Origin: a virus
Virus record (IMG/VR): IMGVR_UViG_3300022910_000005
Coordinates: 1-64,000 of that record
Length of the DNA: 64,000 bases
Direction: 5' to 3' (one strand)
The position numbers and the translations under genes are program-made. The notes under the pieces were generated by a model. That model did not search any database and was not told the origin of the DNA. It saw only the letters and a program-made list of their open reading frames with translations. Below are positions 45,706-54,429 of this stretch, one piece after another. Every line of letters begins with the position of its first letter. Within the stretch, counting starts at the first letter, position 1.

Positions 45706-45849
45706 TAGCCCATCCCTCCAGGTCAGAGCAACGGTGCCGATTCTCTTGTTGATCTTGATACGAACCCTGAGACGTATCACGGTGCGCGACCGGCGGGGCG
45801 GGCGTGCCACTGGCCGGGCTCTGCGTGTGACAGGCGTCGGTGAAGCGCT

Positions 45850-46356
45850 TCACAAGGTGTCCAGCCGAAGGATGACCGGCGGCGTGGGGTGCGCTCGCCG
45901 TCCCATCCGGATCGTCTGCCAGGTGCCGGAGCGTCGCTGCCGGGGGTCGTCCTCCGCGCCGATCGGGAAGCCGACCAACTGGTTGCTGTTGTCGACGATC
46001 GACTGGTTGCGGTCCTTGTAGGTGCTGCCGGGCGGCATGTGGATCACCTGGACGGCGTGGCCGAACGGCAGCCACCATCGGTCGGTGAACGATTCGTTGG
46101 CGGGCACGATCACCAGGTGGTGGCGGCCGGGGAACTTCTCGGCGCAGTATTCGCCGACGATGGTGTCCAGTCCTCGGCAGGCTCCGGTCACGAAGCCGTG
46201 CGCGTACTCGCCGAGCCGGTCCAGGTGGCCGTACAGCCGGTCGACGGTACGTGCGTCGGGCGTGAAGCGGCTGCCGGTGAAGCCGAGGATCAGTTGTGGT
46301 CGGTCGGGTGCCGGACCGCTAGATGTAGTGTTCACTTCTTGACCGTACGCGGACAT
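45850..46356 (-). CDS. SLOG/DprA-like Rossmann protein, 168 aa
   Basis: LILGFTGSRFTPDARTV, HGFVTGACRGLDTIVGEY, HLVIVPANES and VIHMPPGSTYKDRNQSIVDN are the strands and glycine loops of the SLOG superfamily (DprA/DUF2493/LOG). Members bind nucleotides, DNA ends or signalling nucleotides. The IVDNSNQLVGFP segment and a RQRRSGTWQTIRMGRR end are characteristic. It lies beside copy B and may act in replication control or defence. ATG 46356. Confidence 0.75.
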   Translation of the reverse strand: MSAYGQEVNTTSSGPAPDRPQLILGFTGSRFTPDARTVDRLYGHLDRLGEYAHGFVTGACRGLDTIVGEYCAEKFPGRHHLVIVPANESFTDRWWLPFGHAVQVIHMPPGSTYKDRNQSIVDNSNQLVGFPIGAEDDPRQRRSGTWQTIRMGRRAHPTPPVILRLDTL

Positions 46357-46381
46357 GCAGGTGTCCTTCCGGAGATAACGA

Positions 46382-46410
46382 GGCCCCCGCCACTGATGAT
46401 GGCGGGGGCC
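46382..46410. terminator. hairpin terminator
   Basis: GGCCCCCGCCA/TGGCGGGGGCC, an 11-bp perfect stem with loop CTGATGA, between the minus genes ending at 46425 and starting at 46356. Confidence 0.7.
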
Positions 46411-46424
46411 TGACCTTACGCCGC

Positions 46425-46679
46425 TCAGACGACTGGCGCGTTCCGCTCCGGCTTGATGACGGCCAGAGCCCTCGCCACGGTCTCGTCGAACGTCTGCCCC
46501 TCGGGCAGCGCGGTCTCGTCGGCCGGGTCGAGCCCGAACAGCATGTTGATCCCGGCCCGCACGACCTCGGCCTTGCCCTCGATCGCCGGGTCGGCCGCGT
46601 CGGTCGCCTTGATCAGTTCGTGCTGAAGACCGGTCATCACCGAACCGAACTGGTCGGTGTACTTGCGCGCCTTACCCAC
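46425..46679 (-). CDS. hypothetical protein, 84 aa
   Basis: GTG 46679 has GCAGGAGG upstream. Helical throughout (KARKYTDQFGSVMTGLQHEL, EGKAEVVRAGINMLFGLD, ETVARALAVIKPE). The long leader from the promoter contains a small hairpin (GCAGGGC/GCCCTGC near 46707-46725). Function unknown. Confidence 0.6.
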   Translation of the reverse strand: MGKARKYTDQFGSVMTGLQHELIKATDAADPAIEGKAEVVRAGINMLFGLDPADETALPEGQTFDETVARALAVIKPERNAPVV

Positions 46680-46735
46680 TCGGGCCTCCTGCTCATCGTG
46701 CTCTGAGCAGGGCCGGATGCCCTGCTGACAACGAG

Positions 46736-46777
46736 ATCTTATGGGACTTGTCATTCGATTGTCAACTGTGCAAGACT
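46736..46777. promoter_or_regulatory. divergent promoter pair
   Basis: Minus: TTGACA (46765-46760) and TAAGAT (46741-46736), spacer 18, for the gene at 46679. Plus: TTGTCA (46748-46753) and AAGACT (46772-46777), spacer 18, with leaderless ATG 46784. The TTGTCA-N6-TTGTCAA words over both -35 boxes suggest shared control. Confidence 0.6.
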
Positions 46778-46783
46778 CCGTGC

Positions 46784-47089
46784 ATGACAACGCGACCTGA
46801 GCCTGCGCGGCTCGACACCGTCCGGGGCACCACTCGGCAGATCATCGGCCTGACCCGCAACCTCGGCAAGAAGGCCGTCGAGGACATCGACCTCCAGCAG
46901 AAGGAGGCTGTCGTCGTCCTGGAGTCGGTCCGAGTGCTGATCGCTTCCTACGAGTCGCTGCTGGCCGTCTGTTCCGACAACGGCATGGTTGGCCAGGTGC
47001 TCGCACCTGAGCAGGAGGACTACCGTGCGGCCAAGCACTACCTGCGCATCCTGGATGGGCTGTACGGCCCGAAGGCGGCGAACTCATGA
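46784..47089 (+). CDS. hypothetical protein, 101 aa (leaderless)
   Basis: ATG 46784 is six bases past the -10. Almost fully helical (RQIIGLTRNLGKKAVEDIDL, QKEAVVVLESVRVLIASYES). The end overlaps the next ATG. No family recognised. It starts a seven-gene run of small proteins ending at the terminator 48744. Confidence 0.6.
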   Translation: MTTRPEPARLDTVRGTTRQIIGLTRNLGKKAVEDIDLQQKEAVVVLESVRVLIASYESLLAVCSDNGMVGQVLAPEQEDYRAAKHYLRILDGLYGPKAANS

Positions 47090-47277
47090 AGATGACCACC
47101 AACGGCAACTACGCGCACAAGCGCGGCCGGTGGACCGAGGTCGACCGGGTGAAGAACAAGAAGGACGGCATCGACTACCTGAAGTTCCAGTTGGGGTACA
47201 TCGAGGGCCTTTCCGACGACCGGTACCTGGAGATCCTCAAGGAGACCGGCGTCACCGTCACATTCGAGGAGGACTGA
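47086..47277 (+). CDS. hypothetical protein, 63 aa
   Basis: ATG 47086 overlaps the preceding stop. Basic start (KMTTNGNYAHKRGRWTEVDR) and an acidic C-terminal helix and strand (YLEILKETGVTVTFEED). Function unknown. Confidence 0.55.
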   Translation: MKMTTNGNYAHKRGRWTEVDRVKNKKDGIDYLKFQLGYIEGLSDDRYLEILKETGVTVTFEED

Positions 47278-47423
47278 TGGACCCGAACGCCTGCCTGAAG
47301 TACCTGCGCCAGGCCGTCGCTGACGGCGAGGCGGACCGTGCGCTCGAACTGCGCGAGGCCCTGCACCTGTGGGTCGCTCGTGGTGGTTTCGAGCCGGACG
47401 ACCCGAACTGGCGCTCGGCATGA
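47277..47423 (+). CDS. hypothetical protein, 48 aa
   Basis: ATG 47277 is coupled to the previous stop. Two helices (NACLKYLRQAVADGEADRAL and ELREALHLWVARG) form a TPR-like hairpin. Function unknown. Confidence 0.55.
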   Translation: MDPNACLKYLRQAVADGEADRALELREALHLWVARGGFEPDDPNWRSA

Positions 47424-47623
47424 GCGACACCTACAACCTCGGCTACCTGCCGACCGGCCGCAAGGCACACCTGTTCTACGGTTCGCTGGCCGGGTCCGCC
47501 GTCTGTGGGATCTTCAGCCCGAACGTCTGGATGGGCACCGGCAGCCAGGCCGAGTACGAACGGGCGAAAGCCCTGCCCCCATGCCGCCGCTGCGCGAACC
47601 TCGTTGCAGCGGGCCACATTTAA
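47420..47623 (+). CDS. hypothetical protein, 67 aa, CxxC
   Basis: ATG 47420 overlaps the previous stop. Glycine-rich strands (GYLPTGRKAHLFYG, AVCGIFSP) and a C-terminal PPCRRCANL pair plus a histidine at AGHI could bind zinc. Function unknown. Confidence 0.55.
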   Translation: MSDTYNLGYLPTGRKAHLFYGSLAGSAVCGIFSPNVWMGTGSQAEYERAKALPPCRRCANLVAAGHI

Positions 47624-47632
47624 GGAGAAGTG

Positions 47633-48007
47633 ATGGCAAGCAAGGACGTTCTGATGGTGCCCTGGTCGACGGGGCTGACCTACTCCGGCCAGAGGAACCT
47701 GCGCGTCGCCGCCGGGAGCCTCCTGGAGTACGCCCGGTACAACCCGGACTCCGGGTTCTCGGACGAGTCCGTCGCCTGGCGGCCGAACGAGGTCTTCTCC
47801 GGCTCGCTCCGGCTGGAGGACATGGAGCGCGGCCGGTCGGCCGCCCGGTTCATCTGGCGCTCGGACGACGGCCGGACGTATCCGATGTTCATGTCCGGCC
47901 TGCTGGACCTGGTCAAGACGCACGGCATTCAGCCGGGCGGCCTCGTCCACACCCGCTGGACCGTCGCGAAGCGTGGCAGCAACTTCGGACTGGTGGTGGC
48001 GAAATGA
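47633..48007 (+). CDS. hypothetical protein, 124 aa
   Basis: ATG 47633 has AAGGAG five bases upstream, better than GTG 47630. The centre has repeated arginine-tryptophan strands (ESVAWRPNEVF, ARFIWRSDDGRTYPMFMSG) and the last part WTVAKRGSNFGLVVAK. No family recognised. Confidence 0.6.
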   Translation: MASKDVLMVPWSTGLTYSGQRNLRVAAGSLLEYARYNPDSGFSDESVAWRPNEVFSGSLRLEDMERGRSAARFIWRSDDGRTYPMFMSGLLDLVKTHGIQPGGLVHTRWTVAKRGSNFGLVVAK

Positions 48008-48471
48008 GCAACTGGAGGGACGTCCATCGGGGCTTCATCGTGAAGGACAAGACCGGCCAGGAGTGGCTGGTGCTGGAGCGCAAGCCCGGCCAGGTCTTCA
48101 CGATCAGCGCGCCAGGTCGCAGCGAGTACACCGGCCCGTTCCAGGGTGAGGTGGAGATCGTGAGACGGCCCGCGCCGCAGTCCGATCCGCGTGTCCAGGA
48201 CGTCATTGCGCGCGGTCTGATCGCCACCAAGTTCGGTGGCGTTGAGATCGGTAAGCAGGGGAAGGACAAGACGCAGCCGTGGATGACTCCGGTCGACTTC
48301 ACGGACCCGGGCGCGATGCTGGCCCACCTGCGGATCTTCCACAACGGCATGAGCGACGACCCGACCCTGGCCGGGCTCGTCAAGTATCACGCCACGCTGC
48401 ATCACCCGAAGCAGAAGGCGGCGGATCTGTATGAGCCGCACGTCCACACTCCCGACTTCGACGAGTTGTGA
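48004..48471 (+). CDS. hypothetical protein, 155 aa
   Basis: ATG 48004 overlaps the preceding stop. A first domain of strands (RGFIVKDKTGQEWLVLERKP, VFTISAPGRSEY, GEVEIVRRP) looks like a KOW/SH3 barrel. The second half has a helix (AMLAHLRIFHNGM) and a histidine-rich segment (LVKYHATLHHPKQ, EPHVHTPDF) that may bind metal. Function unknown. Confidence 0.6.
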   Translation: MSNWRDVHRGFIVKDKTGQEWLVLERKPGQVFTISAPGRSEYTGPFQGEVEIVRRPAPQSDPRVQDVIARGLIATKFGGVEIGKQGKDKTQPWMTPVDFTDPGAMLAHLRIFHNGMSDDPTLAGLVKYHATLHHPKQKAADLYEPHVHTPDFDEL

Positions 48472-48731
48472 GCAACGGAAAGCGTTGTGGGCGAACGGGT
48501 AAGGTCAGATTCCGGGATGACGATGAGGCGAAGGCTGCACTGAGCCGCATCAGGTCCGACCGGGGAGAGCGGCGGGCGAAGGTGCCGGTGCGCTGGTACG
48601 ACGACTGCGAGTACTGCGGTGGCGTGCATCTGACCAGCCAGGAGTACCACAACGCGAACGGGACGATCTGGGAAGAGGAGGACGGCCTGCACGGGTTCCA
48701 TCCGCTGCCGGACGCCGACCGGGACTACTAA
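48468..48731 (+). CDS. small zinc-binding protein, 87 aa
   Basis: GTG 48468 overlaps the previous stop. RCGRTGKVRFRDDDEAKAAL, VPVRWYDDCEYCGGVHLTSQ give C-x(n)-C-x2-C with a histidine; this arrangement is common to small actinobacterial phage proteins with a zinc ribbon. Last gene before the terminator at 48744. Confidence 0.6.
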   Translation: MSNGKRCGRTGKVRFRDDDEAKAALSRIRSDRGERRAKVPVRWYDDCEYCGGVHLTSQEYHNANGTIWEEEDGLHGFHPLPDADRDY

Positions 48732-48743
48732 CTGAACGCAGCC

Positions 48744-48774
48744 GCCCGCCACCTCGTAGTAAGAGGTGGCGGGC
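48744..48774 (+). terminator. terminator
   Basis: GCCCGCCACCT/AGGTGGCGGGC, an 11-bp perfect stem with a 9-base loop, followed by TTCTGCGTT. Confidence 0.75.
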
Positions 48775-48781
48775 TTCTGCG

Positions 48782-48810
48782 TTGACAAGCGGTTGTCAAG
48801 TCTGTTACCT
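48782..48810 (+). promoter_or_regulatory. promoter of the secretion-channel operon
   Basis: TTGACA (48782-48787), spacer 17, TTACCT (48805-48810). TTGACAAGCGGTTGTCAA is a perfect 7-4-7 palindrome over the -35. Unlike most others the gene has a normal leader with a GGGAGG ribosome site. Confidence 0.75.
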
Positions 48811-48843
48811 TGATAGCAAGTTAGCAACCACGGGAGGAACCCC

Positions 48844-49137
48844 ATGAACCACCTGCACACGCTGGCCGTGCTCGCGGCTGCCCCCAACATCAGCGTCGAC
48901 AAGATCAAGCAGTCGGCGCTGATGATTCTCACCGCCCTGATCTGCATCGGCCTCGCCTACATGACCCTCAAGGTCATCTGGAAGGACACCGACGACGGCG
49001 ACTACAGCAGCGTCGCGAAGAAGGTGCTCACCTCGATCATCGGGATGATCCCCTTCGTCATGGCCGGATCGCTGGCCATCGCCGCCGGGTGGGCGACCGC
49101 GCTGCTGAGCCTGCTGACCGGGCTGGTCTCGAAGTGA
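48844..49137 (+). CDS. VirB2/pilin-like small membrane protein, 97 aa
   Basis: ATG 48844 follows GGGAGGAACCCC. A short N-terminal segment ending AVLAAAPNIS could be a signal peptide; then two hydrophobic helices (near 27-44 and 66-92) are separated by a polar loop (KDTDDGDYSS). This two-helix layout is that of VirB2/TrbC-type pilins or TcpD-like channel parts. Being first gene of an operon with VirB3-, VirB4- and VirB6-like products supports this. Sequence alone is too short to be certain. Confidence 0.6.
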   Translation: MNHLHTLAVLAAAPNISVDKIKQSALMILTALICIGLAYMTLKVIWKDTDDGDYSSVAKKVLTSIIGMIPFVMAGSLAIAAGWATALLSLLTGLVSK

Positions 49138-49946
49138 GCCCCGTGCAGCGGAACGACGACGACGGACGCCAGATCCGGCAGCCGTGGCTGGGCGCGAAAG
49201 GCGCACGCTGGCCGATGGACTGGACCTACGACGAGTGGGCGCTCGGCCTGTTCGGGTTCATCGTCGGCGGGACGCTGATCACCTGGGTGGTCCCGGCTGC
49301 CGTCATGGCGTTCATCGTGATCCGTTCCGCTGCACGGTTCATCTCGATCCGCAACAACCCGCACGCGCCCCGCAAGACGTACCTGCTCGTCGTGGCGATG
49401 ATGACGACGCTCTGCCTGATCCTGTCCGTCAACCCGATGTTCTGGCTCAAGCCGATCTTCCTGCCGTTCGCGCTGGTCGCGTCGCTGTTCATGCCCTCGC
49501 GCACCGTGAAGGCGTACGGCAAGTACGTCGGCTGGAACCGGCCGCTGTCCTACTGGATCGCCATGCCGTTCCGGATCGCCCGGGGGCCGCGCCTGGTGCC
49601 CACCGACACGATCAACCCGGCGATGCTCGGCATGGGCCTCGACCTGGAGAGCCTCGACCGCGATGACACGGCCGACCTGGTGCCCGGCCGGATCGTCACG
49701 ATCCCCCGGCTGAAGGCCCCGGCCAGGAAACCTGCGCCGCAGGCGCTTGCCCCCAAGCCCGTCAAGGCGACCATCACCAGCGCACCGAAGAAGACCGCCC
49801 GCGTCGCCCGCACCCCGCTGACCGAGCGCCGCCTCGTCGCACCGGGCGCTCCGGTCCGCCACCGCACCCGCAAGCAGAACCTGATCTACCGCACGCCGAC
49901 CGGCCTGATGGTCTTCGGCACCGAGTACCGGATGGAGAGCCGCTGA
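49134..49946 (+). CDS. VirB3/PrgI-like membrane protein with basic tail, 270 aa
   Basis: GTG 49134 overlaps the preceding stop. Hydrophobic helices near 40-65 (LGLFGFIVGGTLITWVVPAA) and 90-125 (YLLVVAMMTTLCLILSV, FLPFALVASLF) sit in the first half. The second half is a soluble tail rich in proline, alanine, lysine and arginine (PARKPAPQALAPKPVKA). Its place right before the VirB4-like gene and the N-terminal membrane pair match VirB3/PrgI subunits in actinobacterial secretion systems. It ends overlapping the VirB4 start. Confidence 0.6.
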   Translation: MSPVQRNDDDGRQIRQPWLGAKGARWPMDWTYDEWALGLFGFIVGGTLITWVVPAAVMAFIVIRSAARFISIRNNPHAPRKTYLLVVAMMTTLCLILSVNPMFWLKPIFLPFALVASLFMPSRTVKAYGKYVGWNRPLSYWIAMPFRIARGPRLVPTDTINPAMLGMGLDLESLDRDDTADLVPGRIVTIPRLKAPARKPAPQALAPKPVKATITSAPKKTARVARTPLTERRLVAPGAPVRHRTRKQNLIYRTPTGLMVFGTEYRMESR

Positions 49947-52633
49947 TGGGCCTGTTCGCCGCCCCCAAGAAGACGACCTGGACGACACCGGTCCGCAAGA
50001 CGATCGCTCTCGCGCCGACGGCCAAGCAGGTGGTGCGCAACCTGATCCTGCTGAAGGACGGCAGCGTGCTGGCCGGTTACCGGATCGGCGACGCACGCTG
50101 GGACTTCACCGGCAAGGACGCGAAGATCATGCGGATGGACCAGGACGCGGACGTGTTCGCCGCGCTGGTCGGCCGGTCCTACCACGAGCGGGTCACCACC
50201 CGCCCGCACCCGGTCGCGACCTGGGCCGGGAACCTCGACAAGCGGACGCCACGCCCGACGCCCGACATCCACACCTGCGACCTGAGCGCGGGCCTTTCCC
50301 AGGGCGACCTGCTGAACGGCCGGTGCGGCTGCGAGACGTGGGGCCGTCACCTGATCCGCCAGCAGGACGTCATCGCCCGTTCCGGCATGAACGACAAGAT
50401 CGTCTTCCGCTACTTCGGCCTGACCGTGAAGGTGTCGCCGCGCACCGACCTTCGCAAGCAGATCAACGAGTTCGTGAAGACCGGCAAGGCGTCCGGCGTC
50501 GTGGCTCGGCTGATCGCCGACGAGAAGCGCGTCAGCGACATCGTGACCGGCTGGCCGGGCTCCAAGCGGATGAGCGAGTACGAGCAGGGCTGGCTGCGGG
50601 TCCGCTCGCTGTCGCCCGGCGTCATCCCCACCGGCATCCACAGCAAGGACCGGGGCGGCTGGGACGAACTGGCCCTGCCTGCCCTCGCGTCCGACACCCG
50701 GTGGGCCGAGACGCCTTTCGGCCGGACCGTGACCGTCACCTCGTTCGCCGACGGCAAGCAGGTCGAGTCGGCCGTGCGCGTGCTGACGATGGCGCGGATG
50801 GCCGACCTGAACTACCCGGAGAACGGGATGCCGCCGTGGCAGGTGCACGGCGAGTCCGTCCTGGACGCTTCCGGCCGCCCGTTCCCGGTGGAGTGGTCGG
50901 TCGTCGGCCGTCTGCGCTCCGGCGAGGAACTGGCCAAGGAGGTGGAATTCGAACTGCGGCGCGTCCAGCACGTCAAGGGCGACTACGAGGATCACAGCGA
51001 ACTGCCGCCGTCGAACGTCGGCAAGGCCATCGCCGTCGCCGTCGACACCCGCGACCAGGTCACCACCGGCCAGGCTGCTGTCGCCGCCAGGTTCCAGGGA
51101 CAGATCAACGTGATCATCTCCGGCCAGGCGACCGAGAACCTCACCGCCGAGCAGGTGGTCGAGGAGCGGTGCGCCGCGTTCACCCGGATGTACGCCAACG
51201 CTGGCCTGCGGATGGACTTCACCGGCTCCGACAGCCAGTCGTTCATGCTGGCCAGCACGGTGCCCGGTGAGCCGTACGACCGGCTCGGCTTCCAGCGTCG
51301 CCTGCGGCTGCCGTTCCTGACGGCCGGGATGCCGAACGTCTCCTCGTCCGTCGGTGACGGCGTCGGCCCGTACCTGGGCCACACCCGGGGAGCGACCCGG
51401 CGCGCGGTGCAGCACGACCCGCACTTCGCCACGGAAGGTCTGCGGACCGGCCGGGGCCAGAACATGCACGTCGTGCTCGGCACGCTCGGTGCCGGGAAGT
51501 CCGTCGTGACCGGCTCCATCGGCTACAACGCCGTCCGCCGGGGCATCCGCACGGTCATCTCCGACCCGTCCGGCCCGCTCGCGGCGCTGACGAAAATGCC
51601 GGAGATCGCGGACGTTTCGCAGGAGATCAACCTGCTGAACGGCGCGCGGGGCATCCTGTCCCCGGCCGCACTGATCCGCGACCCGCTGCTGACCGAGTAC
51701 GACGAGCCCGGCCAGTTCGCGGAGGCCCTGGGCCAGGCGGCGGCCGAGCGGCGGGACCTGATGGTCGACATGGCCAAGCGCTGCCTGCCGGACTACCTGA
51801 TGAAGGACCAGGCCGAAGCCCGCACGGAGGCGGCCCTGCGCCTGGCCGCTCGCCAGCACGCCGAGACGCGGGACGGCTGGAAGCAGACCGACACCATGTG
51901 GGACCTGATGCGTCCGCTGAAGGACAGCACCGACGACTGGGCGAAGGCCGTCCACGGTGCGCTGACGGACGCCTCCACCGCTCCGCTGCTGCGCCTCATG
52001 TTCCCGGAGCCGGGCGCTCCCGGCAGCATCGGGCACTACGACAAGACGCTCACGGTGATCACTACCCCTGGCATCGTGCGGGCCGTGGACGGCACGCCGC
52101 GCAAGGACTGGAACCCGCTGGAGGTCGGGGCCGACGTGGTGCTGCGCCTGGTCGGACTGTTCACCGACCGGCTGATCTACTCGAAGACCCGCAGCGAACG
52201 CTGCATCGCGATCTTCGACGAGGCCGAGTCGCTGACGGACTTCGGGCCGGGCCGGTCCATGCTGTCCCGGCTGGGCCGCGACCACTCCAAGTGGAACATC
52301 GCCGTCTACCTGGCCGTGAAAAGCATCAACCCGCAGATGCTTTCGGGGGAGTTGAAGAACTTCCTCGCCAGCGTGTTCGTCGGCCGGATGGCATCGCGCG
52401 AACCGGCCGAGGCCGCGCTGGAACTGCTGGGGCTGACCGACAAGCGGTACGCGCAGGTGCTCATGGGCCTGTCCACGTACGTGCCCGGCGAGTTCGTCCA
52501 CGCCGACGTGGCCGGGAACGTGGGGATGCTGAAGGTCGACGTGGACTACCACCCGGCCCTGAAGGACGCACTGCTGACCGACCCGACTCCGGAAGGCTCC
52601 GGCCACTGGACCCTTGAAGAGGAGATCGCCTGA
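49946..52633 (+). CDS. VirB4-like conjugation ATPase, 895 aa
   Basis: ATG 49946 overlaps the preceding stop. Walker A is GTLGAGKS (512-519) and Walker B CIAIFDEAES (753-762, D758-E759), followed by LGRDHSKWNIAVYLAVKSIN and a region (FVGRMASREPAEAALELLGL) as in VirB4/TraC/TcpF ATPases. The first 450 residues form the usual N-terminal docking part. VirB4 proteins power assembly of type IV secretion channels and pili. A length near 800-900 is normal. Next to VirB6- and VirB8-like genes, this is the strongest evidence that the operon encodes a conjugation-type channel. It is not a packaging terminase: no nuclease motif is seen. Confidence 0.85.
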   Translation: MGLFAAPKKTTWTTPVRKTIALAPTAKQVVRNLILLKDGSVLAGYRIGDARWDFTGKDAKIMRMDQDADVFAALVGRSYHERVTTRPHPVATWAGNLDKRTPRPTPDIHTCDLSAGLSQGDLLNGRCGCETWGRHLIRQQDVIARSGMNDKIVFRYFGLTVKVSPRTDLRKQINEFVKTGKASGVVARLIADEKRVSDIVTGWPGSKRMSEYEQGWLRVRSLSPGVIPTGIHSKDRGGWDELALPALASDTRWAETPFGRTVTVTSFADGKQVESAVRVLTMARMADLNYPENGMPPWQVHGESVLDASGRPFPVEWSVVGRLRSGEELAKEVEFELRRVQHVKGDYEDHSELPPSNVGKAIAVAVDTRDQVTTGQAAVAARFQGQINVIISGQATENLTAEQVVEERCAAFTRMYANAGLRMDFTGSDSQSFMLASTVPGEPYDRLGFQRRLRLPFLTAGMPNVSSSVGDGVGPYLGHTRGATRRAVQHDPHFATEGLRTGRGQNMHVVLGTLGAGKSVVTGSIGYNAVRRGIRTVISDPSGPLAALTKMPEIADVSQEINLLNGARGILSPAALIRDPLLTEYDEPGQFAEALGQAAAERRDLMVDMAKRCLPDYLMKDQAEARTEAALRLAARQHAETRDGWKQTDTMWDLMRPLKDSTDDWAKAVHGALTDASTAPLLRLMFPEPGAPGSIGHYDKTLTVITTPGIVRAVDGTPRKDWNPLEVGADVVLRLVGLFTDRLIYSKTRSERCIAIFDEAESLTDFGPGRSMLSRLGRDHSKWNIAVYLAVKSINPQMLSGELKNFLASVFVGRMASREPAEAALELLGLTDKRYAQVLMGLSTYVPGEFVHADVAGNVGMLKVDVDYHPALKDALLTDPTPEGSGHWTLEEEIA

Positions 52634-54429
52634 TGTTGAAGGGTTTTCACCGCTACGTGCGGCTGGCCCAGTTATCGGTGGTGCTGATGCTGGTGGCGTT
52701 CGCACTGATCATCCACGCCGCCTCGGCCCACGCTTCCGCCCCGGCCGGGATCGACGTGCCGGGCGTGGAGGTATGCCCGAAGGAGGCACCGTTCGCGCAG
52801 ACGCCGGAGTCCGGGCTGGCCGGGCTTCTCGGTGAGCGTCCGCTGAAGATCACCACCGACAACTCCCCCGATCACATCTGGACGACGGGCGGCTTCGCTG
52901 GCCTCCAGTCGAACACCTACGACCTCGGCTGTGGCATGAACCCCGGCAACTGGGTGAAAATCACCAGCGCGCACACCGGTTCGTCGATGAGCAACTTCTT
53001 CCTGTCGGCCGGGGACTCGATGGTGTCGCTGACGGACTCGATCGACCGGCGGGCGTGGCAGCCGCAGTGGCTGCTGTCGTTCCTGGACGACTTCATGTTC
53101 CGGGTGACGGGGATGACGAACACGCTCATCCTGCTGCCGTTCCTGGGCCTGGCGCTGGCGCTGGTCGGAGTGATCCTCGTCTGGAAGTCCAACGATGGTG
53201 ACTATGCCGCTGCCGCAACGAGTGTCGGCTGGATCTTCATCGTCCTTGCCATCACGTCGCTGCTGGTGACGACGCCGCTGATCGTCGCGAAGTTCGGCAC
53301 GAGCGTCGGCTCCACGTCGGTCGCGGTGCTGAACGGCGGCGCGAACGCCTCCGACGCCGTCACCAACCAGGTGGTCAAGAACGTCGAGTACCAGGGCTGG
53401 CTGCGTCGCAACTTCGGCCCGTCGGACACGGAGGTCGGCAAGAAGTACGGGCCGGAACTGCTGGCGGCCAGCCGGGTTTCGTGGGCGGAACTGGACAAGG
53501 TCAACGCCCTGCCCGCCGACAAGCAGTCGCAGGCGCGTTCCGATCTGACGGACGCGAAGGCGAAGAAGTTCAAGGACATCGCCGCGAAGGTGAAGGACGA
53601 AGACCCGACGGCCTACAAGTACCTGACCGGTGAGATCATCGGCACCCAGGAGAGCATCGTCGAGGTGATCTTCCTGTTCATGGCGTGCGCGCTGCGGATG
53701 ATGGTGGCGATCCTGATGATCGCCTGCGTGATCAGCCTGGCCCTGATCAGCATCCTGTGGGTGCTGCTGACGCCGGTCCTCATCCAGCCGCCGTTCAAGA
53801 TGCTGGACGGGCGCACACTCGGCACCGGCCTGCTGAACGGTTCGATGCGCGCCCTGCTGTACGTCGGCGAAGCGGCGCTCGGCGCATGGCTTTACGGCTT
53901 CTTCCTCCAGGCGTGCATGGCCCCGGGCCTGAACCTCTGGTGGTCGCTGCTGCTGCTGACGATCGGCACGCTGATCGCCTGGTTCATGATCGGCCCGTTC
54001 GGCAAGTTGATGGCGATCCTGTCGCTGGGCCGGGCCGACACCGGAGCCTCCTACGTCGGCAAGGCCGTGAAGGGCGCGCTGATGGCCTGGGGCGGCGGCC
54101 TGATCGCCGGGCTGGCGGCGGCGAAGTCGGTCAACGATCACGAGGACGAGGAGCGGGCGGCGGCCCCAGAGCGGCTGTCTGAGACGATCCAGCAGCCGCA
54201 GGTCGTGCACGCCACCGTCTACAACCCGTGGGAGCACCAGATGGACGACACGGTGCGCACCGAGCACTTCCCCGACGCAGACCGGACGCTGCCGACCGGC
54301 GGCACCCCGGAACTGCCGATGTACCGGCGCGGTGCCGAACCGGCCCCGCCGCCGGACGAGACCGCCAGCCCGTACGCCACGTACGAGCGGGAAAGTTCTT
54401 CTGATGACAACGAGGGAGCGCACCTGTGA
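52633..54429 (+). CDS. VirB6/TrbL-like polytopic membrane protein, 598 aa
   Basis: ATG 52633 overlaps the VirB4 stop. A signal peptide (LSVVLMLVAFALIIHAASAHASA, about residues 14-36) comes first, then an extracytoplasmic part, membrane helices near 162-182, 197-218, 340-385, 410-450 and 475-490, and a cytoplasmic tail with acidic and proline-rich stretches. This matches the topology of VirB6/TrbL-like channel proteins of Gram-positive conjugation systems. The soluble domain at about 220-330 carries repeated helices (SRVSWAELDKVNALP). Sequence similarity itself was not tested. Confidence 0.75.
   Translation: MLKGFHRYVRLAQLSVVLMLVAFALIIHAASAHASAPAGIDVPGVEVCPKEAPFAQTPESGLAGLLGERPLKITTDNSPDHIWTTGGFAGLQSNTYDLGCGMNPGNWVKITSAHTGSSMSNFFLSAGDSMVSLTDSIDRRAWQPQWLLSFLDDFMFRVTGMTNTLILLPFLGLALALVGVILVWKSNDGDYAAAATSVGWIFIVLAITSLLVTTPLIVAKFGTSVGSTSVAVLNGGANASDAVTNQVVKNVEYQGWLRRNFGPSDTEVGKKYGPELLAASRVSWAELDKVNALPADKQSQARSDLTDAKAKKFKDIAAKVKDEDPTAYKYLTGEIIGTQESIVEVIFLFMACALRMMVAILMIACVISLALISILWVLLTPVLIQPPFKMLDGRTLGTGLLNGSMRALLYVGEAALGAWLYGFFLQACMAPGLNLWWSLLLLTIGTLIAWFMIGPFGKLMAILSLGRADTGASYVGKAVKGALMAWGGGLIAGLAAAKSVNDHEDEERAAAPERLSETIQQPQVVHATVYNPWEHQMDDTVRTEHFPDADRTLPTGGTPELPMYRRGAEPAPPPDETASPYATYERESSSDDNEGAHL

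Noticed and set aside
49886-52705. Minus-strand open frame of 939 codons opposite the VirB4-like gene
   Set aside because: Shadow frame; the plus strand has Walker motifs, a start coupled to the upstream stop and normal composition.
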